A stretch of 50,334 nucleotides of DNA from positions 1 to 50,334 of the forward strand of contig MERI01000199.1 in assembly GCA_001772005.1 (NCBI GenBank). Reading direction: 5' to 3'. Both the position numbers and the translations under genes were made by a program. The notes under the pieces are model-generated. The model made no database searches. It worked only from the letters and a program-made list of their open reading frames with translations, and had not been told where the DNA came from. Position 1 is the stretch's first letter. Each line of letters begins with the position of its first letter. Of this stretch, positions 32,989 through 43,200 are shown one piece after another. The stretch is from Betaproteobacteria bacterium RIFCSPLOWO2_12_FULL_62_58 (GTDB lineage: Bacteria > Pseudomonadota > Gammaproteobacteria > Burkholderiales > SG8-41).

Positions 32989-34200
32989 ATGAACCAAACC
33001 TTGTTTGCCGTCGACGGCCGCACCATGCTCATCGTGATGCTGGTGAGCAGCGTGCTCATGGCGGCGGTGCTGTGGTTCGCGTTCGCGGGACGGTTTCGCG
33101 ACGGGTTGGGGAAGTGGACGATATCGCTATGGGTGCAGGCATTCGCGTGGCTGCTGTTCGCCGGGCGCGGCCTCATCCCCGATCTGCTCTCGATCGCCGC
33201 GGCGAACGGACTGCTCGCGCTCGCCTGGTCGCTGCAGTTTGCCGCGATCATCGAGTTCCGGCACCGGCGGGTGCCGCACTGGCTGCTGTGGGCGCCGACG
33301 GCCGGGATTTTCATCCTTTTCCTTGCGCTCACTGGCAGCCCCCGTGCCCAGCTCGCCGCGGGGAGCTGGCTCTACGGCGCAGCCAACGTCCTGGTCGCGG
33401 CTGCGGTGCTGCGCGGACGGCCGCGGCACATTTTCCGCGCCAGGTGGTTGCTCGCGAGCTGCTACCTCATTGCAGCGGTGACGCTGATCGTGCGCGGCAT
33501 CGGCTCCTGGGCGGAGCAGGAAGCGTTCGCGGCGGCGATGGCGCCCTATGCGTACGAGGGCCTCCTGTACCTTGGCATATACGCGCTCATCGTTGCCGGC
33601 TCGCTCGCCTTCCTGCTGATGCACAAGGAACGCTCGGACGAGGAATCAAGCCGCCTCGCAACGACCGATCCCCTGACCGGCGTCTTCAACCGCCGCACCT
33701 TCATCGAACTCGCAGAGCAGGAACTCGCGCGCACCCGCCGCGCAGGCACGCCGCTTGCGCTCATGATGCTCGATCTCGACCACTTCAAGCGGGTGAACGA
33801 TACCTACGGTCATTTGACAGGCGATGAAGTGCTGGTGTCGTTCACCCGGCTCATCAGGGACTGCGTGCGCCGGGGCGATCTCATCGTGCGCTACGGTGGA
33901 GAAGAATTTTGCGTGCTGCTGCCGGGCACGCCGCTTTCTGCCGCAACCGCGCTCGCCGAACGGATCCGTGCCACCACCGCTTCGAGCGCGCTGACCGCCA
34001 AGCCGTTCAAGGTCACGGTGAGCATCGGGCTCACTGCTTTCACCGGGGATGCGGTCACGGCGCTCGGCGATCTGCTGGCACGCGCTGACGAAGCGCTCTA
34101 CCGCGCCAAAGGCGAAGGCAGAAACTGCGTGGTTGCGCTGCCTCTAGCCGAGGGCGGAGCAGCGGAGCAGCGCACGCTCCCGCTCGAACACGTCGGCTGA
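32989..34200 (+). CDS. Membrane diguanylate cyclase (GGEEF)
   Basis: 403 residues from ATG 32989. Six or more membrane helices fill the first 220 residues. The GGEEF domain starts at about 225 (TTDPLTGVFNRRTFIEL) and has the intact active site RYGGEEF. Just before it RRGD matches the RxxD inhibitory site for product feedback. It should make cyclic di-GMP from GTP in response to a signal sensed in or near the membrane. It is followed by the 13-bp array at 34217. Confidence 0.93.
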   Translation: MNQTLFAVDGRTMLIVMLVSSVLMAAVLWFAFAGRFRDGLGKWTISLWVQAFAWLLFAGRGLIPDLLSIAAANGLLALAWSLQFAAIIEFRHRRVPHWLLWAPTAGIFILFLALTGSPRAQLAAGSWLYGAANVLVAAAVLRGRPRHIFRARWLLASCYLIAAVTLIVRGIGSWAEQEAFAAAMAPYAYEGLLYLGIYALIVAGSLAFLLMHKERSDEESSRLATTDPLTGVFNRRTFIELAEQELARTRRAGTPLALMMLDLDHFKRVNDTYGHLTGDEVLVSFTRLIRDCVRRGDLIVRYGGEEFCVLLPGTPLSAATALAERIRATTASSALTAKPFKVTVSIGLTAFTGDAVTALGDLLARADEALYRAKGEGRNCVVALPLAEGGAAEQRTLPLEHVG

Positions 34201-34216
34201 CTCCGTTAACCCAGGG

Positions 34217-34386
34217 AGTGATGAAAGAGAGTGACGAAAAGAGGTGATGGAAAAGGGTGACGTCACTTCCTCTTCATCACTTTCTCTCGTCACTTCTTTT
34301 CGTCACTTCTTTTCGTCACTTTTTCTCGTCACTTTTTCTCGTCACTTCTTTTCGTCACTTCTTCTCGTCACTTCCTGTCGTCACTT
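34217..34386. repeat. 13-bp tandem array with internal inversion (CGTCACTTCTTTT)
   Basis: About ten units of CGTCACTTCTTTT and variants run from 34262 to the stop codon of the alcohol dehydrogenase gene. Upstream, at 34217-34261, about three units occur in opposite orientation (GTGACGAAAAGAG type). The two arms meet at the perfect palindrome GTGACGTCAC (34257-34266), so the transcript can fold into a long imperfect hairpin. There are no spacers and no gene. Confidence 0.9.
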
Positions 34387-35426
34387 CAGCCCATCACCAG
34401 CGCGGCGCGGCCGGTGATGAGACCCTTGTCGAGCCGCTGGTGGATCGCCTCCGCCTTTTCGAGCGGCACCTTCTCCGTAACGAGCGGCCAGACCTCGCCG
34501 CGCGCGACGAGATCGAGCGAATCCAGGACTTCCTGGCGCGTGGCGTAACGGCTGCCCATGATTTCGAGCTCCTTGCGCAACAGGGCGGCGGGTTCGGCCT
34601 TGAACGGCTGGCCGTGACCCCCCAGCACGACGAGCCGCCCGCCTTTGCCCAACGCGCGGCCTGCGGCTTCGAGGGTTTCCGCCCTGCACACGAAGTCGAT
34701 CGCGACATCGACGCCTTTGCCGCCGGTCAATTCGAGCAACTGCTCGGCGACCTTGCCGTCCGTCGCATCCACCGTCGCGTCGGCGCCCGCCTTCAGGCAC
34801 GTTTCGAACTTGGAGGCCATCACATCCACCGCGATGACCTTCCGCGCCCGCGCCCAGCGCGCGATCATCAGCATGTGAGTGCCCAGGCCGCCGCCCGCGC
34901 CGAACACGGCGACGGTATCGCTTGGTGTCACGCGCGCGCGGCGAATGACCTTGACGGGGGTGGCGATCGCGTCGCAGATCACGCCGACCTCTGCCGGGTG
35001 CTTGCGCCAGTCGAGCCCGGTCGGAAGCTTCATGAAGCTCTTCGCCGGCAGCTTGATGTACTCGGCGTACCCGCCGTCCAGCTCGCGACCGACATAGCCG
35101 GCGAAGTTGTCGCACAGCGTCTCGCGGTTGATGCGGCACCAATGGCAGTGCCCGCAGGTGAGATAAAAGTAGGCGGTGACCGGGTCACCGACCTTAAGCT
35201 CGGCGACACCCGCTCCGAGAGCCACGATCTCGCCGGTGATCTCGTGCCCGAGGATGCGCGGATATTTCACCGCAATCCGGCCGGCACGCACGTGGTGGAT
35301 GGTGAGCCCCGCACCGCAGGCGAGCACCCGGGCGACTGCTTCGCCGGGGCCGGGCACGGGATCGGGAACGGTTTCGAGCACGAGCGGCGTATTGGCAGCC
35401 TTCAGCATCATCGCTTTCATGGACAT
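34386..35426 (-). CDS. Zinc-dependent alcohol dehydrogenase family protein (second copy)
   Basis: 346 residues. GroES-like domain with ACGAGLTIHHV (catalytic Cys), LGHEITGE (His) and the structural cluster CGHCHWCRINRETLC. The Rossmann loop is VFGAGGGLGTHMLMIA. It resembles the enzyme at 12669-13718 in architecture. The stop codon abuts the 13-bp repeat array, whose last unit reaches into the final bases. A GAGGA site precedes the ATG. Substrate is unknown. Confidence 0.9.
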   Translation of the reverse strand: MSMKAMMLKAANTPLVLETVPDPVPGPGEAVARVLACGAGLTIHHVRAGRIAVKYPRILGHEITGEIVALGAGVAELKVGDPVTAYFYLTCGHCHWCRINRETLCDNFAGYVGRELDGGYAEYIKLPAKSFMKLPTGLDWRKHPAEVGVICDAIATPVKVIRRARVTPSDTVAVFGAGGGLGTHMLMIARWARARKVIAVDVMASKFETCLKAGADATVDATDGKVAEQLLELTGGKGVDVAIDFVCRAETLEAAGRALGKGGRLVVLGGHGQPFKAEPAALLRKELEIMGSRYATRQEVLDSLDLVARGEVWPLVTEKVPLEKAEAIHQRLDKGLITGRAALVMG

Positions 35427-35797
35427 CCTCCTTTGCGGTTCAGAATCTTACACCACAGAACCGGGCGTCCCGGCACCGCCGTCCGGAGCATACCGCCTGC
35501 CAGCCACCCGCAGCCACGCACCGGCCACGCACCGGCTTGCCAACGCCATGGCATAGGTATTTTTATGGGCTGGCCGGCCGTTCTGCCGAGCGGGCGGCGG
35601 GTTCGAAACCGCGTTCTTGCAGGAAACAGGCGAGCATGGCGTCCATCATTGACGCATGGCGGGGACACTGCTCGGCGAGCGCGGCGTGGAATGTCCTTGA
35701 TCCAGAGCAAGATTGCGTTAGTCCGCGTGGTTACAATGACATTTTACCTGTCGCGGCGCACCGCCTGTAGCGTGCGCCCGCGGAAGGAAATCCCGCC
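35427..35797. other. 371-base gap with no clear gene
   Basis: A minus-strand frame of about 44 codons (HAALAEQCPRHASMMDAMLA, then CFLQERGF), ending near 35567, has a protein-like composition but no start and no family I recognise; it may be a gene remnant. The rest probably holds the promoters of the divergent genes on either side. No strong promoter elements are visible. Confidence 0.4.
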
Positions 35798-37153
35798 ATG
35801 TCCGAACCAGATCGCCGCACGCGCATCGTCATCATGGGCGCGGCAGGCCGCGACTTTCACAATTTCAACGTCGTCTATCGCGACAATCCCGCAGTTGAGG
35901 TGGTCGCCTTTACCGCTGCGCAAGTCATCGGCATCTCCGGGCGGCGCTATCCGCCCGCGCTCGCCGGCACGCTGTACCCTGACGGCGTTCCCATCGTTCT
36001 CGAGCAGGAACTCGAGCGCTTGTGCCGCGAGCGGCGTGTCGACGAGGTGGTATTCGCTTACAGCGACATCGCCCACGCGGAGGTGATGCACCGCGCCTCG
36101 CGCGTGCTTGCCGCGGGCCCCGACTTCGTGCTGCTCGGCCCCGCGCGCACCATGCTCAAGGCGAGCATACCGGTGATCGCGGTCTCCGCGGTGCGCACCG
36201 GCTGCGGCAAGTCCCAGACCGCGCGCTGGCTCTCGACGCTGCTGCGCCGCCATGAGCTGCGGGTCTCGGTCATCCGTCATCCGATGCCTTACGGCGACCT
36301 CGAGCACCAGGCGGTGCAACGCTTCACCACCCGCGCCGAACTCGCGGCCGCGCACTGCACGGTCGAGGAGCGGGAGGAGTACGAGCCGCACCTGGCGGTC
36401 GGCAACGTCGTCTACGCAGGGGTCGATTACGCGCGCATCCTGCGGCAGGCAGAGACCGCGGCCGACGTCATCCTGTGGGACGGCGGCAATAACGATTTTC
36501 CGTTCATCCGCCCGGATTTGCACATCGTGCTGGTGGACCCGCTGCGCCCGGGGCACGAGACCACCCATCATCCGGGCGAAACGGTGCTGCGCATGGCGGA
36601 TGTCATCGTCGTCGCCAAGACCAACGCGGCGTCCGCAGCCGACGTGCAGCGTGTCACCGACACCGCGCGCAAGGCGAACCCTCGCGCACCTGTCGTGCGC
36701 GCCGCTTCGCCGATCCGGCTCGACAACGAGCAGGCGGTCACCGGACAGCGCGTGCTGGTGGTGGAGGACGGGCCGACGACCACCCACGGCGGGATGCCCT
36801 ACGGCGCCGGTTACGTCGCGGCGACGCGTGCACACGCCGCGGCCATCGTCGATCCCAGGCCTTTTGCCGCGCCGGAGATCGCCGCGGTCTTCGCCGAGCA
36901 CCCGCACTTGGGCGCGGTGTTGCCGGCGATGGGCTACACCGCCGGGCAGCTCGCGGCTCTCGCGCAGACGATCAACGCGACGCCCGCCGACGTCGTGGTC
37001 GTTGCCACGCCCATCGACCTCGCCGCGCTCATCTCGGTCAACAAGCCGCTCGTGCGTGCGCGTTATGAGTTCGCCGATACCGGTGAGCAGGGCCTCGCGG
37101 CCGTGGTGGAAGCCTATCTCGAGCGCAGCGGCCTCGCGTGCCGGGAGCAGTGA
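35798..37153 (+). CDS. Cyclic 2,3-diphosphoglycerate synthetase-like GTPase
   Basis: 451 residues. [22 protein letters not shown] opens a Rossmann-like N-terminal domain. A P-loop follows ([15 protein letters not shown], about 129-143). [20 protein letters not shown] and [12 protein letters not shown] are conserved in the COG2403 family related to the archaeal cyclic 2,3-diphosphoglycerate synthetase. In bacteria the product and role are not established; a predicted nucleotide-dependent ligase is all that is safe. It precedes uvrA by 118 bases in the same direction. Confidence 0.8.
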   Translation: MSEPDRRTRIVIMGAAGRDFHNFNVVYRDNPAVEVVAFTAAQVIGISGRRYPPALAGTLYPDGVPIVLEQELERLCRERRVDEVVFAYSDIAHAEVMHRASRVLAAGPDFVLLGPARTMLKASIPVIAVSAVRTGCGKSQTARWLSTLLRRHELRVSVIRHPMPYGDLEHQAVQRFTTRAELAAAHCTVEEREEYEPHLAVGNVVYAGVDYARILRQAETAADVILWDGGNNDFPFIRPDLHIVLVDPLRPGHETTHHPGETVLRMADVIVVAKTNAASAADVQRVTDTARKANPRAPVVRAASPIRLDNEQAVTGQRVLVVEDGPTTTHGGMPYGAGYVAATRAHAAAIVDPRPFAAPEIAAVFAEHPHLGAVLPAMGYTAGQLAALAQTINATPADVVVVATPIDLAALISVNKPLVRARYEFADTGEQGLAAVVEAYLERSGLACREQ

Positions 37154-37271
37154 CCGAAATTCCTCAAGGCTGCGTGACGGCTTTCGCGCGGGTAGAATGG
37201 CGCCTTCCCCGCAGCGCCATGAGCCGCCGCGCGCCGATAACCGGTCAGATCCATATCATCCCCGCCAGGAC

Positions 37272-40200
37272 ATGTCAGACACTGGAAGTGACGCCGCCCC
37301 CAAAACCCATGCCGAAGGCTTGCTCTCCTCTCCGTCAGCCGCCGACGTTCTGACCGGCCACGCATCCGCGCCGCCTGCTCTGCGTTCCGGCGGCTCAGGC
37401 TCGACGGCTCGCGGCGCCATCGTCATCCGCGGCGCGCGCCAGAACAATCTGAAGAACCTCACGCTCGAACTGCCGACGAACGAGCTGATCGTGGTGACCG
37501 GCGTGTCGGGCAGCGGCAAGTCCTCGCTCGTCTTCGATACGCTTTACGCCGAGGGGCAACGCCGCTATGTCGAGACGTTCTCGCCCTACGCACGGCAGTT
37601 TCTGGACCGCATGGACAAGCCGCGGGTCGACGCCATCGAGGGCATCCCGCCCGCGATCGCCATCGACCAGACCAACCCGGTGCGCACCTCGCGCTCCACC
37701 GTCGGCACCATGACGGAGCTGAACGACCACCTGAAGCTGCTGTTCGCGCGGGCGGCTCACCTGCATTGCCGCGGATGCGGGCGGCGGGTCGCCCGCGACA
37801 CCCCGGAATCGATTTATGCGGAAATCGTCGCGCGCGCCCGCGCTGTGGGTGACCCAAGGCTCGTCGTCACCTTTCCGGTGATGGTGCCCCGGAATTTCTC
37901 CGAAACCGAAGTGCGTGTACTGCTGGAACAGCAGGGCTACACGCGCATTCATGCGAAACACGGCCGAACCCTGGATGTCATCCAGGACCGGCTGCGCGCA
38001 TCTACAGCCGGGCGCGCGCGGTTGATCGAAGGCCTGGAGTCCGCGCTCAAGATCGGTCAGGGTCGCGTCAATGTTTACCCGCTCGCTGGAGGCGAGGAAA
38101 TTCATCACTCATCACTTATCACTCATCACTCGCCGTGGAGGTTCTCCACGGCGTTGCATTGCGCCGACTGCGACATTCACTATCAGGATCCGACGCCGAG
38201 CCTGTTCTCATTCAATTCACCGCTCGGCGCCTGCGACACCTGCCGCGGCTTCGGTCGCGTGATCGGCGTCGATTACGGCCTCATCGTTTCCGACGAATCC
38301 AAAACCCTGCGCGCAGGCGCGGTCAGACCCTGGCAGACGCCGAGCTACAGCGAATGCCAGGACGACCTCGTGCAGTACGCAAAGAAGCGCGGCGTCCCGC
38401 TCGATATGCCGTGGCGCGACCTCACGGCGGAACAGCGCCGCTGGGTGCTCGAGGGCGAAGCCGGGTGGGTGAGCTGGAGGAAGTCCTGGCCCGGCACCTG
38501 GTACGGCGTGGGCCGCTTCTTCAAGTGGCTCGAGACCAAAGCTTACAAGATGCACATCCGCGTGCTGCTGTCCAAATACCGTGCCTACACGCCATGCGGC
38601 GAGTGCGCCGGCGCGCGGTTGAAGACGGAGGCGCTGCTGTGGCGGCTTGGCACCAGGGATGATGCCGACCGCGTGCTTGGTACGGAGACGCGGTTCCGGC
38701 CCACGGGTGCGAGTTTTTCGGATGACACGCTCACGGCGCTGCCGGGGCTGACGGTGCACGATCTGGTGCTGCTGCCGATCGAACGCTGCCGCGCCTTCAT
38801 CGAAAGCCTCAGTCTTCCCTGGGCGCCCGCAAAAAGAGCCTCACAAGCAAACAACTCATCGCAAGTGGGCGCCATGACCGCCTCCGGGGTCGCATCCCCT
38901 GAAGGGGCGCGTCGCAGGGCGGAAGAGGGGCCCCTCTGGGGATCTGACCCCGAAGACGCGCTCGGGGCCGGCATTGACGCGCCCATGTCCGGCTCCACGG
39001 TCGCATCCCCACAAGCGGGGCCCCTGCTCAACGTTACGCCGGCCCCTGCTCCGCCCTCCGGCGCTCCGTTGGACAAAGCAACCGATTTGCTGCTGACGGA
39101 AATCCGCACGCGGTTGTCGTACCTGACCACGGTCGGCTTGGGCTATCTCACGCTCGACCGGCAGTCGCGCACGCTCTCGGGCGGCGAGGTGCAGCGCATC
39201 AATCTCACGACGGCGCTCGGCACTTCGCTCGTCAACACGCTGTTCGTGCTCGACGAACCGTCGATCGGACTGCACCCGCGCGACATGGGGCGCGTCATCG
39301 ACGTAATGCACAAACTACGCGACGCCGGCAATTCGCTGGTGGTGGTCGAGCACGACCCGCAGGTGATGCTCAGGGCCGACCGCATCCTCGACATGGGACC
39401 GGGGCCGGCCGAGCGCGGCGGCGAAGTTGTGTTTTTCGGGACGCCCGATGCGCTGAAGCAATCGCGCACGCTCACCGCGGACTATCTCTCGGGCAGGAAA
39501 CGCGCGGATGAACGAATCCTCCCCAACCCTCCTTTGGAAAATGGGGGAGCTATCGAACTGCTCGGCGCGGCGGAACATAATCTCAAGGGTATCGATGTCG
39601 CGATCCCATTGCAGCGACTGGTGTGTATCACCGGTGTGTCGGGCTCGGGCAAGTCCACCCTGGTGCAGGACGTGCTCTACGCCGCACTGCTCAAGACCAA
39701 AGGCCGGCCCACTGAGGCGCCGGGCTCGCACCGCGCGCTCAGAGGCCATGAGCTGATCGCGGATGTGGTGATGGTCGACCAGTCGCCGATCGGCCGCACC
39801 ACGCGCTCCAACCCCGCGAGCTACGTCGGAGCGTTCGCGGCGATCCGCGACCTGTTCGCCAGGGAACCGCTGGCGAAGGAGCGTGGCTATACCGCCGGCA
39901 CATTCAGCTTCAACTCCGGCAACGGCCGCTGCCCGACCTGCGGCGGCAACGGCTTCGAGCACGTCGAGATGCAGTTTCTGTCCGACGTCTACCTGCGCTG
40001 CCCCGATTGCGATGGCAGGCGCTACCGTAGCGAAGTCCTGGAACTGACCATAAGGGGCAAATCGATCGCCGACGTGCTCGACATGACCGTTTCCGAAGCG
40101 AGCGCGTACTTTTCCGATCAGCCCGAGGTCCAGAGAACTCTGAAACCCCTTGCCGACGTCGGGCTCGAATACCTCAAGCTCGGTCAGCCGGTGCCCACGT

Positions 40201-43200
40201 TGTCCGGCGGAGAGGCGCAGCGGCTGAAACTGGCAGGGCACCTTGCGGAAGCCGCGCGAACCACCCCGGCGCCGGCCCTCACCCCCGCCCCTCTCCCGGA
40301 GGGAGAGGGGGGATTTGTGCGCCTCCGGCGTCCAGTGGGCGGCGCCACCCCTCCTTTGGAAGGAGGGGAGAAAAAGCCCGACACGCCCGCCGCCATCCTC
40401 CCCTCCTCGTCGAGGAGGGGTGCCCGAGACAACCCTGAGGGCGGGGTGGTCGATCGAGGGAACTTGTTTCTCTTCGACGAGCCGACGACCGGGCTCCACT
40501 TCGACGATGTGGCGAAGCTTCTGCGCGCGTTTCGCCAGTTGATCGCCGCGGGGCATTCGCTGGTGGTGATCGAGCACAACGTCGATGTGATCCGCGCCTG
40601 CGACTGGATCATCGACCTGGGTCCAGAGGGGGGCGATGCCGGCGGCGAGATCGTGTGTAGCGGCACGCTGCATCAGGTGATGGCGCATGCGCGCTCGCAT
40701 ACCGGCAAAGCACTGCGTCAATACGAAGCGGCGCTTCAGTCTCCTTCCCCCTTGAGGGGGGAAGGCAGGGATGGGGGTGAAGCATCATCGGTCGTGGTTG
40801 CAACGCACCCCCACCCTATCCCTTCCGTTCCCTCATCCCTGACCCTTCTCCCAACGGGAGAAGGGGAACTCGAGCCGCCCCTCTCCCCTCGGGAGAGGGG
40901 CGGGGGTGAGGGATGGCGGGGGAGGGAAACCATTCGCATTCACAACGCGCGCGAGCACAATCTCAAGAACATCGACGTCGATATTCCGCGCGGCACGTTC
41001 ACGGTGGTGACCGGCGTGTCGGGCTCGGGCAAATCCACGCTCGCCTTCGACATCCTGTTCGCGGAAGGCCAGCGCCGCTATCTCGAATCGCTCAACGCCT
41101 ACGCCCGCCAGTTCGTGCAGGCCGCGGCGCGGCCCGACGTCGACGCGATCTTCGGCATCCCGCCTACCGTCGCCATCGAACAGCGCGTGAGCCGCGGCGG
41201 CCGCAAGAGCACGGTCGCCACCCTGACCGAAATTTACCATTTCCTGCGCCTGCTCTACGTCAAGCTCGGCACCCAATACTGCCCCGATTGCGAAGTCGCG
41301 ATCGAGCCGCAGAGCGCCGACAGCATCGTCGCCAGAATCCTGCGCGACTACCGCGGGACCCGCATCGGGCTGCTCGCGCCGCTTGTTGTCTCGCGCAAGG
41401 GCTATTACACCGACCTCGCCAAGTGGGCCGCTGCCAAAGGTTACACGCATCTGCGGGTCGACGGCGAATTCCTGCCCACCGGCAAGTGGCCGCGCCTGTC
41501 GCGCTTCCAGGAGCACACCATCGAGCTGCCGGTCGCTGACGTGCGCGTCGCGCCTGAGAACGAAGCGTTGCTGCGCGAAGGACTCGCGCGCGCGCTCGAA
41601 TTCGGCAAAGGCGTGGTGCACATGCTGGGCAACCTCGATTCGCTGGCGCAGGCGATGGCGCACCGCGACCCGTCGCTCGCGAATATGACGCAAGCCGTGT
41701 TTTCCGTGAAGCGCGCCTGTCCCTCGTGCGGCAGGAGCTTTGCCGAGCTCGACCCGCGGCTGTTCTCGTTCAACTCCAAGCACGGCTGGTGCACCGCCTG
41801 CTACGGCACCGGGCTGAAGCTCTCGGGTGTCGACTGGGACGAGGAACGCGAGAAGACCGGGGCGGAAGACCACGTGCTCGACTCATGGCTGGAATGGCTC
41901 GCCATCGACGAGACCTGCCCGTCGTGCAACGGCAAGCGCCTGAACCGTGAAGCGCTCGCGGTACGCTACCGCGACGCTTCGATCGCCGAGCTTACCGCGC
42001 TGCCGGTGGCCAAGGTCGCCGAGTTTTTTTGCGACGTCGACCTTAAAGGCCGCGAGGCCGAGATCGCGCGCGACATTGTCGCCGAACTCGGATCGCGGCT
42101 CGCGTTCCTCGACGAAGTCGGTCTCTCCTATCTCGCGCTCGACCGCGCGGCGCCCACGCTCTCCGGCGGCGAAGCGCAGCGCATCCGGCTCGCTTCCCAG
42201 TTGGGCTCCAACCTGCGCGGCGTGTGCTACATTCTCGACGAGCCGACCATCGGGCTGCACGCGCGTGACAACCGCGTGCTGCTCGACACGCTGCAAAGGC
42301 TCGAGGCCAAGGGCAACACGCTGGTCGTCGTCGAGCACGACGAGGACACCATCCGCCGCGCGGCGCACGTGATCGATCTCGGCCCGGGTGCGGGCAAGCT
42401 CGGCGGCCGCGTCATCGCCGAAGGCTCGGCGGCGGAGCTCATGCACCACCCGGAATCGCTCACCGGAAAATTCCTCGCCGCGCCGCTCCGCCATCCGCTG
42501 CATGAACCGCGCAAGGTTGGCAGGGAAACGCCGGCGCTCGAAATCGCCGGCACGAGTCTGCACAACCTGAAAAATCTCGAGGTGCGCGTGCCGCTCGGAC
42601 GGCTTGTCGTGGTGACCGGCGTCTCGGGTTCGGGCAAATCGACGCTCGCGCGCGACGTGCTCTACGCCAACCTTCAGCGCCTCTTCGCGACGCGACGCGC
42701 CGAGCCGCGGCGAAAGGATGAAGGCGGAAGGCGGAAGGCGGAAGGAAAGGGCGCCGCGCGCGAACGTGATTCATCCTTCATCCGTCATCCGTCATCCTTT
42801 TCTTTCATCGGCTGCCGCGAGATCCGGGGTTGGGAAAGCATCGGGCGCGTGCTCGAAGTCGATCAGACGCCGATCGGCAAGACGCCGCGCTCCTGCCCCG
42901 CGACCTATGTCGGCTTCTGGGACCCGGTCCGGCGCCTCTTCGCCGAGGTAACCGAGGCGCGCATGCGCGGCTATACCGCGAGCCGCTTTTCGTTCAACAC
43001 CAAGGGCGGCAGGTGTGACGCGTGCGAAGGACAGGGCCTGAGGAAGATCGAGATGAGTTTCCTGCCCGACGTGAAAGTGACGTGCGAAGTGTGCGGCGGC
43101 GCGCGCTTCAATGCGGAAACGCTGGCGGTGCGCTTCAAGGATACATCGATCGGCGCGGTGCTGGCGATGAGCGTGGACGAAGCGGTCGAATTCTTCAGCG

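Noticed and set aside
34257-36086. 609-codon plus-strand frame
   Set aside because: It begins in the 13-bp array and then lies antisense to the alcohol dehydrogenase, whose motifs are clear.
36252-37271. Open frame upstream of uvrA that would make the protein 2509 residues long
   Set aside because: This part overlaps the well-supported cPGS-like gene in another frame and has no UvrA similarity. ATG 37272 gives a sensible start.
39315-40721. 468-codon minus-strand frame
   Set aside because: It is an antisense shadow of the GC-rich uvrA gene.
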